Virus record (IMG/VR): IMGVR_UViG_3300043015_000083
Span: 1-36,912 of that record
Source of the DNA: a virus
Direction: 5' to 3' (one strand)
Length of the DNA stretch: 36,912 nucleotides
The notes beneath the pieces are model-generated. The model was not told where the DNA came from. It was given only the letters and a program-made list of their open reading frames with translations, and did no database searches. Positions within the stretch are counted from its first letter, which is position 1. Each line of letters begins with the position of its first letter. This document shows positions 1-7,231 of the stretch, piece after piece. Position numbers and translations under genes: made by a program.

Positions 1-58
1 TGTTGTACACGACTCCAGATGGTAGTGTGCGCTCAAGTTGTGCAATAGTGAGTTCCAT
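1..58 (-). CDS. Small membrane protein, N-terminal part (gene crosses the window ends)
   Basis: This is the first 19 codons plus one base of a 72-residue protein whose remainder is at 36752-36912. The ATG at 58 has AGGAG six bases upstream. The frame leaves at base 1 and continues in frame at 36912, where the last base here plus the first two there make an ATG codon. The whole protein has a charged Lys/Glu/Ala-rich segment (about residues 20-40) followed by one hydrophobic span (about 41-68) and ends in LSKQ. I infer a single-pass inner-membrane protein with a cytoplasmic N-terminus. Since the holin gene lies two genes downstream it may have an accessory role in lysis, but I do not recognise the family. 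Confidence 0.75.
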   Translation of the reverse strand, partial: MELTIAQLERTLPSGVVYN

Positions 59-61
59 GTG

Positions 62-316
62 TTACTCCTGATTATCTAAAAAGGTCTGGTAGTTTGCTTT
101 CACAGTGTCGGTAAACACTGCTGTTGCGATTGCTTGCACCTCTGCTGACTCATTGGTTAAGTCTGCATCAGGTGTTAGTACGTGTCGATGATAGGACGAT
201 GAAATCACCTCACCATCTTCAACGATCTTGGTAGCAGTACGCACTTGAATGACCTTGTGGTCACCGACTGCGACTGTTTCAATCTTGTCTTGTACGATTT
301 GTTTCTCTAAGGCCAT
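62..316 (-). CDS. Conserved small phage protein, tail-fibre neighbour
   Basis: An 84-residue protein between the long tail fibre gene and the membrane protein that crosses the window ends. The start at 316 is preceded on the minus strand by GCAGGAGAAAACA, a good ribosome binding site. The middle contains a VIQVRTAT segment and a YHRHVL segment. I recall this pattern in short proteins encoded next to fibre genes of marine phages, but their function is not known. There are no membrane segments or cysteine clusters. It could be a fibre assembly factor or a minor virion part; this rests on position only. Confidence 0.8.
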   Translation of the reverse strand: MALEKQIVQDKIETVAVGDHKVIQVRTATKIVEDGEVISSSYHRHVLTPDADLTNESAEVQAIATAVFTDTVKANYQTFLDNQE

Positions 317-378
317 TGTTTTCTCCTGCGTCGCATCTATGCGATGCTATGTCCGTCCCTACAATCCAGTGGGGATAA

Positions 379-3300
379 TTAAGCGTCTGTGAAATATGTA
401 ACTACACCGCCCATAATATTAGACCTACCAACAGTTCCATCTACTGTGTGGAAAATAAATCCAAGTACGTTGGTTCCTGCAAATCCTGCATAGGCCATTG
501 CAATGTCTTCTCCAGTAGACATATTAAGTTGACAACCAAAAGTACCTACCGCATGCCCATTAAATGAAGGGATAAAAGGTAAGCAATTAGATGTTAAGAC
601 AACATCATCCCCTGCGACAATATTTCCGGTACTTGAATCAAGGCTAAATTCAAACTCAAGAGTTACTTGACGACCAATTTTTGTATATCTTCCATCTTTA
701 GACGTTACTGTTGCAGTGCTGAAACCAGTAGCATGGCTGACATCAGGAAACCACGTACCCTCCTCGTAATCGTCCAACAGATTGGCTGAACCAGTGCCGC
801 CTAGGTAGACACCGCCTGAGAGGTAGAGGTTGCGCCAACGTGCAGATGAGTCACCAAGATCATTCCCATTACTTGCCCCATCTACATTTTGTCCATTTGT
901 GTACGTTGGCAATAGAAACTGACCATCCATTCTAAAGCCACGACTTGCACCTGCCCAGTATGTATCTCCGTTATAAGCACCAATAGACCCTACGGTGCTA
1001 CCGTCTTTGCGGAACTGAGCTATTTCACCGTCAGTAGATGTGCGATTTAATAAAAGGCAAAAAACATCATCAGTTGTGCCAAATATACGTCCTTCAGGTC
1101 TAATCTCAGCCCCTACTGTTGTGGAAGCCGTAGCAGTCTTACCAACTAGCAAGTTACCTGAGCTATCGATTCTGGCGGCTTCTGAGCCGTTGTTATTGAA
1201 ACGTATATCACCAGACTCATCATTCTGAATTGTTAATGATGTACCGCTTCCAGTGTACCCAAACAAACCTCTGCGTGTTCCTGCTTCTTTTGCAAAGTCT
1301 AAGTAAGCTCCGTAAAGGTCTGAACTTTCGCCCTGTAACCGCAGTCCTCCACCATTGTGTTTTACGTGTAAAAACGTAGAAGGATTCGTAGTGCCTATGC
1401 CCAAGCGACCACTTGAGGTGATACGCATTGCTTCTGTTGCAGAAGAACCCATTCGGAACGCTAACTCACCAGAACCTTTCTGCTGAATAAAACTTGTGCC
1501 ATTTCGATTGAATGTTAAGCCATTGCTTCCAAGTTGCGAATAATAGTCATCGCTCGAAAGACCTAGCTGAATGCCTGTTAATGAATCACCTATAATGTTT
1601 AATTTATCTTGAGGAGTCGTAGTGCCTATGCCTAAGCGACCTGCGCTATCGATGCGCATGGCTTCTGAGCCGTTGGTATAGATACGCATAAAGTTAGAGT
1701 TATGATTGTATTGAACCATGCCCTTGGTAGAGCCAGAGGTTGTGTTGATAAAACCTGACTCTCCTGTTGCACTTGGTTGCATACGTATCTGAGCGTTAGT
1801 AGAGCCTCTGAGTTCTAATACTTCAGAAGGACTCGTAGTGCCTATGCCGACATTGCCATTTTGAGTAATCCGCATACGCTCAACAGTAGCAAAGGGACTT
1901 GAGGCTTCTCGCACTGCAAATGACATATAGGGATTTGTGCCTGAAGTTACTCCAGAGCGAATTTCATTCTGAGCAGAAACAAAAGACGAAAGCACTGTCA
2001 TCTTCATGGCAACTTCGCCAGACCCAGTTAAAATATTGCTTCCGTAATCAAGATGAAGTCTTTGTGCAGGACTCGTAGTACCCAAGCCTAGCCGTGATGT
2101 GCTTGCGTCCCAATAGAAGTCTTGGCTTGTACCGTCATCAGCAAAGATAACTAGATCGCCAGTGCCTCCGTCAATCTGAAGTCTATTAGTAAAGGAATTG
2201 AGTGCGTCATTTGCTTTCCGTATCTGAAAGTTACCGCCAGAAACTCGCATATTGAAGTTTTCATCAGCAGGGCCATCGGACTCTACAATGTGAAACTGAG
2301 GATTATTAGCTTCAATTTTGATAGAAGCACTTGCTTGAAAGTTAGTTGCTTGAGAGTTCGCAGTTGCTATGACATTAGTTGCTTGCGCTGTCCCGTTGAC
2401 TTCTAAATCGACACTTGGCGATGTAGTACCTATGCCCAACCTTGATGTGCTTGCGTCCCAATAGAAGTCTTGAGAAGTCCCTGCGTCATCGTAGAAGGAG
2501 ATGTCTCCTGACGAATGATTTAGTGCAAACCTAGTTGTTGATGTACTTAAATTATCGCCAAAAGTTCTGATCTGGAATTGACCATCAGCACCTCTAAGAC
2601 CTGTATTCAAATCAGTGCTGTCTGTTTCAATGAGAAAATAATAAGGGATTACAGACCTGACTTGAGCATAGCCATCAATAGTCAGCGCATCAGCCGTTAC
2701 TGTACCTGTTACGTCAATGCCTGTGGAGGTTGTGGCTAGTTTGGCAGAGTTGTCGTAGTAAAGAGTAACTGCACCGTTTTCATTAGCAGTAAGCATAGAT
2801 TCTGTGTTAGCGGGGTTAACAATATGCACCTTGCTTGACGAAAGCCGTAAATCACCAGTTCCAGAATCTTGTATAAAACTATGATTACCATTGTGGTAAA
2901 TAACAAGATCACCACCATCACCGAACTCAGCTTTGACATTATCCTTGAATTGCAGTTCTTCAGCCGATGCATCCCATGTTAGCTTTGCAGTGGTTCCGGT
3001 ATCTTCGTAGAAGGAGATGTCTCCGCCAGAGTTAATATTTAATCGAGATAAGTTATTACTGTATAAAATACAATTATCGCTAGTAGATGAGCCAAACCGA
3101 ACACTAGAACCTGTTGCAGTTATAAATCCAGTTGTTGCTCCATCAGTGTCGGTAATTGTAATTGTTGGAGTTGTATCGTTAATAGCAATATCACCATCAA
3201 CAGTCAACCCATCAGACACTAAAGTACCAGTAACGTCTACACCGGAGGAGGTTGTGGCTAGCTTATCAGCTCCGTCATACTTGAGAAGAACAGAGCCATT

Positions 3301-4719
3301 CTTTGTGAACCGTGCCATTTCTTCGGCATTATCTGAGTGACTTATTCTTACACTGTCACCATCTGTATCAAGCACTAATGCGCCTGTTCCAGTGTCTTTA
3401 ATAAAACTTTTTGACCCGTTGTGATATATCTGAAGATCATCACTCGCACCAAAGACAGCCTTGTCATTATCACCAAACTTAATATCGTTCCCGTTCGTGT
3501 CCAGATCACCGCCAAGTTGCGGAGTGGTGTCTTCGGAGACGTTCTGTAGTGCAGTGTCTAATGTGGCTCCATCAGCGGCAATGTCTCGTCCATCGACTGT
3601 ACCTGAGACAGTGATGTTGCCTGTTACGTCTGTGTTGCCTGAGAGCTTGAGAGTGCCTGTAGAGTTAGCAATGTAGCTATCTGTACCGTCATGATACACC
3701 TGCAAATCATCAGAATCACCTAAGCGGATTCTGTCGTTATCACCAAGGTCAATGGTCTGTGCAGTGGCAGAGTCTACAGTGATGGTAGTGCCTTGAACCT
3801 CAAGGTTGCCTTTGACAACTACATCGTTGTTAGAGGTGAGAGAGTTGACGGTTTGATCGCCAGAGAGTTCTTGGATAGGTTCCCATACGTCTCCATCAGT
3901 GTACACTCGTACTTCTTGTTCTGTCGTGTTAAAGTACAAATCACCAGTGGTGACAGCAACGCCATTACCGTCCAGTGTAGGGTCATCTGCAAGACTACCA
4001 AGGTAGAGGCCATTGATATTATACTCAGCGGCTTCAGCGGCGGCTTGAGCAGTCTCAGCGGCTGTTTGAGCAGTCTGAGCATCAGTAGCATAAGAGCTAG
4101 CACTAGCGGCTGATGTAGCGGCCTGTGATGCGCTTGAGGCCGCATTGGTTGCTGATGTACCTGCTGAGGTAGCACTGTTGGCCGCATTGGTGGCTGATGT
4201 AGCCGCTTCAGATGCTTTGGTAGTGGCTGTGCTTGCTGATGCACTAGCAGAGTCTACAGCGTCTTGAACGTCTTGAGCATCACCAAAGATTGCTAGGGTG
4301 TTAGCGTAGGCAGTCTCTGCGTTAGTCTCTGCAGTCTCTGCGGCAGTCTGTGCTGTCTGTGCATTATCTCTGGCAGACTCAGCTTGGTTCTTTGCTGTGA
4401 CTGCATTAGCCTCTGCTGTCTCTGCATTAGTCTCTGCAGTCTCCGCCGCTGTCTGTGCGGCTTGTGCGGCAGTCTTTGCAGTCTCTGATGCAGTGGCTGA
4501 GGTAGCCGATGCAGTAGCACTGGTGGCCGCATTGGTTTCTGAAGTAGCGGCATTGGTTGCAGAAGTCTCTGCAGAGGTTGCAGAGTTACTGGCTGAAGTT
4601 GCGCTATTGGCGGCTGAGGTAGCTGAAGATGCGGCTTCTGCGGCTTTCTGAGTTACAGTGGTGACTGTAGTATCTGTTGTGCTGTCACCTTGTCCACCTG
4701 TGCCACGAAAAATAGCCAT
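379..4719 (-). CDS. Long tail fibre / host-recognition protein
   Basis: This is the largest protein in the genome (1446 residues) and probably the receptor-binding fibre. Residues about 20-235 are low-complexity, alternating Ala/Ser/Thr with Glu and Asn, as in trimeric coiled-coil fibre shafts. The middle is a long series of beta-type repeats: DDLQIYHNG-like units, DISFYDD-like units, and at least five copies of a LGIGTTSP-type motif, as in phage fibres and in proteins with intramolecular chaperones. The C-terminus contains LLDDYEEGTW, common near the tips of marine phage fibres. I see no clear S74 chaperone Ser/Lys dyad. The start has GGAG seven bases upstream. The gene lies just after the capsid gene and a weak hairpin. 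Confidence 0.9.
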   Translation of the reverse strand: MAIFRGTGGQGDSTTDTTVTTVTQKAAEAASSATSAANSATSASNSATSAETSATNAATSETNAATSATASATSATASETAKTAAQAAQTAAETAETNAETAEANAVTAKNQAESARDNAQTAQTAAETAETNAETAYANTLAIFGDAQDVQDAVDSASASASTATTKASEAATSATNAANSATSAGTSATNAASSASQAATSAASASSYATDAQTAQTAAETAQAAAEAAEYNINGLYLGSLADDPTLDGNGVAVTTGDLYFNTTEQEVRVYTDGDVWEPIQELSGDQTVNSLTSNNDVVVKGNLEVQGTTITVDSATAQTIDLGDNDRIRLGDSDDLQVYHDGTDSYIANSTGTLKLSGNTDVTGNITVSGTVDGRDIAADGATLDTALQNVSEDTTPQLGGDLDTNGNDIKFGDNDKAVFGASDDLQIYHNGSKSFIKDTGTGALVLDTDGDSVRISHSDNAEEMARFTKNGSVLLKYDGADKLATTSSGVDVTGTLVSDGLTVDGDIAINDTTPTITITDTDGATTGFITATGSSVRFGSSTSDNCILYSNNLSRLNINSGGDISFYEDTGTTAKLTWDASAEELQFKDNVKAEFGDGGDLVIYHNGNHSFIQDSGTGDLRLSSSKVHIVNPANTESMLTANENGAVTLYYDNSAKLATTSTGIDVTGTVTADALTIDGYAQVRSVIPYYFLIETDSTDLNTGLRGADGQFQIRTFGDNLSTSTTRFALNHSSGDISFYDDAGTSQDFYWDASTSRLGIGTTSPSVDLEVNGTAQATNVIATANSQATNFQASASIKIEANNPQFHIVESDGPADENFNMRVSGGNFQIRKANDALNSFTNRLQIDGGTGDLVIFADDGTSQDFYWDASTSRLGLGTTSPAQRLHLDYGSNILTGSGEVAMKMTVLSSFVSAQNEIRSGVTSGTNPYMSFAVREASSPFATVERMRITQNGNVGIGTTSPSEVLELRGSTNAQIRMQPSATGESGFINTTSGSTKGMVQYNHNSNFMRIYTNGSEAMRIDSAGRLGIGTTTPQDKLNIIGDSLTGIQLGLSSDDYYSQLGSNGLTFNRNGTSFIQQKGSGELAFRMGSSATEAMRITSSGRLGIGTTNPSTFLHVKHNGGGLRLQGESSDLYGAYLDFAKEAGTRRGLFGYTGSGTSLTIQNDESGDIRFNNNGSEAARIDSSGNLLVGKTATASTTVGAEIRPEGRIFGTTDDVFCLLLNRTSTDGEIAQFRKDGSTVGSIGAYNGDTYWAGASRGFRMDGQFLLPTYTNGQNVDGASNGNDLGDSSARWRNLYLSGGVYLGGTGSANLLDDYEEGTWFPDVSHATGFSTATVTSKDGRYTKIGRQVTLEFEFSLDSSTGNIVAGDDVVLTSNCLPFIPSFNGHAVGTFGCQLNMSTGEDIAMAYAGFAGTNVLGFIFHTVDGTVGRSNIMGGVVTYFTDA

Positions 4720-4747
4720 TTACATCTCCAGTGTATTGAATTAGGAA

Positions 4748-4767
4748 GGGGCCACGAATGTGACCCC
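4748..4767 (-). terminator. Candidate partial terminator after the capsid gene
   Basis: On the minus strand GGGGTCAC-attc-GTGGCCCC can pair over 8 bp with one G:U pair and a 4-base loop. The plus-strand copy would have a C:A mismatch at that position, so the hairpin suits minus-strand RNA. Only a weak U-poor tail (TTCCTAATT) follows. T7 has a leaky terminator at the same place, just after its capsid gene, where it reduces downstream expression. The fibre gene starts 29 bases further on. Confidence 0.45.
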
Positions 4768-4777
4768 CTAGGTTGCT

Positions 4778-5716
4778 TTAGGCGTTGAAGATCAATGCCA
4801 AAGCTGACTCAGGACGTAACACCTTGACACCGTAGAGAGTGTCTGCAGTGAACAAGTCACCAAGGTATTCTTGCTTGTATTGAGTCTGTGAGCGTACACC
4901 TAATTGCTCTGCAAATACCATAGCGTCTTTATGACCTAAGATACCTGCTTTCAAATCACCACCGGCAGTGTTTTGTGCGGCAGTTTCAATGACAGGGCAG
5001 TTAGTTGAAACGTAGATGTCGATACCGTAAAGGCTACCGATGTTACCGTTTTGTACAGGCTGACCTGATACGAAATCAGATGAGTTGTAACGGTCAATAC
5101 CACGAATAGTCTGAACGACTGATGGAGGTACAACGAGGAAACGCTGATCCATTGGTGTGTCGTTATCGTCCAACTCTTTAACTGCTTCACGGAAAGCCGC
5201 ATCAGTAAATACGTCAGCCGCCGCAACAGTGTCAACAGCGTAAGCAGTCAAACCTGTAGAAGCATCCATGAAGAATGAGTTAGAGTGAACCCAGTCTGCA
5301 CCATCAGAGTCGCCTAAAGACTTACCAAGGGCAAACAAGTCAGTATCGACCTGCTTTGCAAGTGCATAACCTGCGTCAGAAGTGTAGAACTGACGGAGTG
5401 AAGACAGAGCTTGCACGTCAGTGATGTCTTCGATCAAACGAGAATACTCGTAGTGTTGATCGATTGCGACTTGTACTTCTGACTCAGTAGCCGCAATCAG
5501 TGTGACCTGAGTTGAAGCTGACTTAGCAGATGCATCGCCACGAGTAGGCTTAGGGATGTGAATAGTATCACCCTTCTTGCCAGTCATGGGCATACGGTTT
5601 ACAAGATTGGCGAGTACGAGTGACTTCTCGTATGCCGCTACGATTTCGTCAGACCAAATTTCGGGGATGAAAGTAGCCGCCGTGGTATTGGTGACGTGGT
5701 TAGTACCTAGTGCCAT
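4778..5716 (-). CDS. Major capsid protein
   Basis: A 312-residue protein directly downstream of the scaffold gene. It starts with MALGTNHVT and has early residues FIPEIWSDEIVAAYEKSLV, followed by a GDTIHIPKP segment and an Asp/Glu-rich middle. This matches the HK97-fold coat proteins of small marine podoviruses and cyanophages, whose N-terminal arm has this IWS-E-- pattern. The family length of about 300-350 residues fits. A strong AAGGAG lies nine bases before the ATG. I see no signal peptide and no frameshift-extended form. Confidence 0.9.
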   Translation of the reverse strand: MALGTNHVTNTTAATFIPEIWSDEIVAAYEKSLVLANLVNRMPMTGKKGDTIHIPKPTRGDASAKSASTQVTLIAATESEVQVAIDQHYEYSRLIEDITDVQALSSLRQFYTSDAGYALAKQVDTDLFALGKSLGDSDGADWVHSNSFFMDASTGLTAYAVDTVAAADVFTDAAFREAVKELDDNDTPMDQRFLVVPPSVVQTIRGIDRYNSSDFVSGQPVQNGNIGSLYGIDIYVSTNCPVIETAAQNTAGGDLKAGILGHKDAMVFAEQLGVRSQTQYKQEYLGDLFTADTLYGVKVLRPESALALIFNA

Positions 5717-5742
5717 GTTAATAGCTCCTTAATGCTAAATGT

Positions 5743-6555
5743 TTACCTTACACGTTTTTCAGCATAAGCTAACATGATTTCGTCATGTAATTGCTGATAA
5801 CGCTTAGGGTTCGTTTTCATGAGTTCAATAATATCAGCACGACGATAGATTTTACGACTTGGAGCCTCTGTAGAACCTGTGGTACTGCCTGTAGAAGCGG
5901 CCTTTAGTTGACGCTTACGATCTTGCTCTTGAACTTTAGCTGTTTCTGCTACCATGCCCTGACGTTCTTTCCAGAGTGTCAAAAGCTCATTGGCGGCTTC
6001 ATAATCAAAGTTCTTGTCTGCACGTTCGTAGAGTTCACGTCGAACTGAAGTGCTGTCTCTCCAGTCTTGGAACTTCTGATCCTGAATAATATCTATAAAG
6101 TCAGGATGATTGTTCTGTAACTGAGCCAGTATCTGCTGTTGCTTCATAGCCAGTGAGGTTTCTTCAGCTTGCTTTAGCTTCGGATGGTTCTCAATTGCTC
6201 TTGCAATAGCTCTTTCAGGATCTGCAAAGAAGTCTATGTCTTCGTCAGTTTCTTTTTGTGGGCTTGGGGCCGCTTGAATCTGAGACTTTACGAAATCATC
6301 AACAATTTTCCGTAGTTCGCCTACTTCAGAACTTTGCCTGCCTAGAAGTTTCTCAGCTTCCTGATGCATCTGGACGATATCTTTGATATCTTTCCCTTGA
6401 TACTTTTCAGGAATGCCGTCATCTTCTTCAGGTTCTTGAGTGTCTTCTAGGATTGGCTCTTCAGCTTCCTGTTCGACTTGCTCTATTTCCTCTAGTGAAG
6501 AGAACTCTTCGGTGTCTTGTTGATCTTCGGGTTTCCGATCAAGTAATTGTGCCAT
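5743..6555 (-). CDS. Capsid scaffolding protein
   Basis: A 270-residue, highly acidic protein immediately upstream of the capsid gene, where scaffold genes usually lie. Residues about 10-50 are rich in Glu, Asp, Gln and Pro. The centre (about 60-200) is predicted helical and coiled-coil-like (Glu, Gln, Lys, Leu rich). The C-terminal 30 residues are basic (KTNPKRYQQLHDEI, ending EKRVR), which suits binding to the acidic inner face of the capsid shell. GGAG lies about nine bases upstream of the ATG. Confidence 0.85.
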   Translation of the reverse strand: MAQLLDRKPEDQQDTEEFSSLEEIEQVEQEAEEPILEDTQEPEEDDGIPEKYQGKDIKDIVQMHQEAEKLLGRQSSEVGELRKIVDDFVKSQIQAAPSPQKETDEDIDFFADPERAIARAIENHPKLKQAEETSLAMKQQQILAQLQNNHPDFIDIIQDQKFQDWRDSTSVRRELYERADKNFDYEAANELLTLWKERQGMVAETAKVQEQDRKRQLKAASTGSTTGSTEAPSRKIYRRADIIELMKTNPKRYQQLHDEIMLAYAEKRVR

Positions 6556-6591
6556 ATTGTTAAACTCCGTGCCGTAGCATTATGGAAGTGA

Positions 6592-6801
6592 TTATTTTCT
6601 AGCGGCTCTCTCATGATCCCTAGCCCACTTATCATCAGCATCGGGCCATCCGATTCCTTTGAAATGTGAGGATACACTTGAGATTATCCGCTGTGAGGTG
6701 TCACCACATTCAGGACAAGTTGCGAATAGATCATTTGAATCTACCCATTGTTCTTCTATGTGGTTACAAGTCATGCATTTGAAATCATATCGTCTAAGCA
6801 T
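6592..6801 (-). CDS. FmdB-like zinc-ribbon protein
   Basis: A 69-residue protein with two CxxC pairs (Cys9/Cys12 and Cys29/Cys32) in the form YDFKCMTC and CPECG, the pattern of FmdB-type zinc ribbons. I chose the ATG at 6801 because it overlaps the end of the upstream gene and directly precedes the conserved Tyr-Asp-Phe start. An upstream ATG at 6825 would add eight residues inside the neighbour. Small FmdB-like proteins are common beside capsid genes in marine phages; their role is unknown. Zinc binding is inferred. Confidence 0.8.
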   Translation of the reverse strand: MLRRYDFKCMTCNHIEEQWVDSNDLFATCPECGDTSQRIISSVSSHFKGIGWPDADDKWARDHERAARK

Positions 6802-7027
6802 CCTCAGACTCCATGTCAATTGCATTTTTTATTCCTGTCTCAAAACGAGTGATGTTCAATAGTGAACTACGCTGTCCTTTGACAAAGAATAATTCTTGTT
6901 CGTTTTTGATCTCTTCAATACTATATGCATTTAAGAGGTCTTGGGCTTCACCTACAAATTGTTTCCAACCGGGATGAATAAACAAGCCAAGATAGTTTTC
7001 ATAATAAGTTTCGTCTTCAGGACTCAA
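6794..7027 (-). CDS. Conserved small podovirus protein, TTG start
   Basis: A 77-residue protein that starts with TTG at 7027, with AGGAG eight bases upstream; no ATG lies in the first two thirds of the frame. It contains LFIHPGWKQFV and FFVKGQ, which I recall from short proteins between portal and scaffold genes in marine podoviruses. It is the first gene after a consensus promoter at 7060-7088 and overlaps the zinc-ribbon gene by 8 bases. The function is unknown; its position suggests head assembly. Confidence 0.75.
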   Translation of the reverse strand: MSPEDETYYENYLGLFIHPGWKQFVGEAQDLLNAYSIEEIKNEQELFFVKGQRSSLLNITRFETGIKNAIDMESEDA

Positions 7028-7059
7028 GAGAGTTTCTCCTGTTTTGTTTGTATACTACT

Positions 7060-7088
7060 ATTATACCATAAAATACTTGACTTGTCAA
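7060..7088 (-). promoter_or_regulatory. Consensus sigma70-type late promoter
   Basis: On the minus strand TTGACA (7088-7083) is followed after exactly 17 bases by TATAAT (7065-7060), with TGG before it, an extended -10. The -35 box overlaps the stop codon of the small gene at 7085-7231. It would start transcription about 20-25 bases before the TTG-start gene at 7027 and so drive scaffold, capsid and fibre. The -10 region TTATGGTATAATA is the same as in the promoter at 11412-11440. Confidence 0.88.
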
Positions 7089-7231
7089 GAGGATTGTGCT
7101 AATGGAGCCTTCTTTTGTGGTGCTTTAGGCTGTTTTGATTGCTCTTCTAAAGCCTTAAGACGTTCGTCGTATTGCTTAAGAATGGCATTCACTTGTGTTA
7201 GAATGTTATCCAGTTCTTGTTTGGTTACCAT
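7085..7231 (-). CDS. Small coiled-coil protein overlapping the portal gene
   Basis: A 48-residue protein overlapping the last 26 bases of the portal gene. The ATG at 7231 has GAGGA about five bases upstream. Residues 1-32 form an amphipathic helix (MVTKQELDNIL, then KQYDERLKALEEQ). The tail is rich in Lys, Pro and Gln and ends LAQSS. I do not recognise a family. The close fit between the portal gene and the next promoter supports it being a real gene. Confidence 0.65.
   Translation of the reverse strand: MVTKQELDNILTQVNAILKQYDERLKALEEQSKQPKAPQKKAPLAQSS

Noticed and set aside
325-345. Hairpin GCGTCGCAT/ATGCGATGC between fibre and next gene as a terminator
   Set aside because: The loop is only two bases, no T-run follows, and pairing is better on the non-transcribed strand.
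3461-4651. Plus-strand Ala/Val/Ser-rich open frames opposite the tail fibre
   Set aside because: They mirror the low-complexity coding of the fibre shaft, have no ribosome binding sites and lie antisense to a clear gene.
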